Part shown: positions 63,908 through 64,000 of the stretch, in pieces | Layout: the number at the start of each line of letters is the position of its first letter | Position numbering within the stretch: the first letter of the stretch is position 1 | From: Cardiocondyla obscurior | Lineage: Eukaryota > Arthropoda > Insecta > Hymenoptera > Formicidae | Length of the DNA: 64,000 nucleotides | Assembly: GCF_019399895.1 (NCBI RefSeq) | Contig: NC_091866.1 | Span: forward strand, 9,045,308 to 9,109,307 | Direction of reading: 5' to 3' | Notes under the pieces: model-generated | Databases searched by the model: none | Told to the model about the DNA's origin: nothing | What the model saw: the letters and a program-made list of their open reading frames with translations, nothing else | Made by a program: the position numbers and the translations under genes

Positions 63908-64000
63908 GCTCGATTTGCACATGCTAATAGCTAAACCCGTTTTCCGATCGAATAACCAAACTAAGTGAATGACTCTTGATCGTATCATTTGCAATTATTC

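Noticed and set aside
1..64000. tRNA, rRNA, snRNA, known conserved miRNA and CRISPR arrays
   Set aside because: I looked for tRNA B-box-like sequences, U6/5S-like stretches, common insect miRNA seeds and spaced direct repeats and saw none. A covariance-model scan would be decisive.

Overview
The window reads as nuclear DNA of an insect, most likely an ant or another hymenopteran. The grounds are composition and style: AT-rich overall with very frequent CpG, many poly-A/poly-T tracts and short microsatellites, two copies of the insect telomere-type unit TTAGG, small non-autonomous DNA transposons, and almost no coding sequence. There are no prokaryotic features such as operons, Shine-Dalgarno sites or dense ORFs. 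The species call is inference from texture, not from a marker gene.

Layout. Bases 1-63217 are essentially a gene desert, either intergenic or the inside of one or more long introns. Nearly all open frames there look like chance or low-complexity frames. What can be supported is repeat structure: a TTAA-flanked piggyBac-type MITE (3110-3361); a TTCC/GTCC microsatellite beside two TTAGG units (25734-25843); a head-to-tail duplication of a ~376-bp unit with internal 28-bp subrepeats (26482-27240); a 433-bp element with ~70-bp inverted ends and an internal duplication (42341-42773); and a decayed relative of it (about 57760-57985). Several perfect alternating purine-pyrimidine tracts (15.9, 30.5 and 51.3 kb, with shorter ones at 10.8 and 16.6 kb), stem-loops and one G-run cluster are also visible.

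The one convincing gene is at the right edge. An ATG frame at 63218-63907 (+) encodes a putative secreted protein with a signal peptide, a Thr/Pro/acidic spacer and a cysteine-bearing C-terminal part. It probably continues through a splice donor into DNA beyond the window. I do not recognise its family. Weaker coding hints are a membrane-type open frame on the minus strand at 44186-44539, an ATG frame with a signal-like start at 37093-37626, and a possible signal-peptide frame at 44982-45167. None is strong enough to call a gene.

I found no tRNA, rRNA, CRISPR array, viral or bacterial insertion, reverse transcriptase or transposase ORF, and no clearly novel multi-gene system. The most interesting items are the long-inverted-repeat element family and the unevenly diverged tandem duplication.
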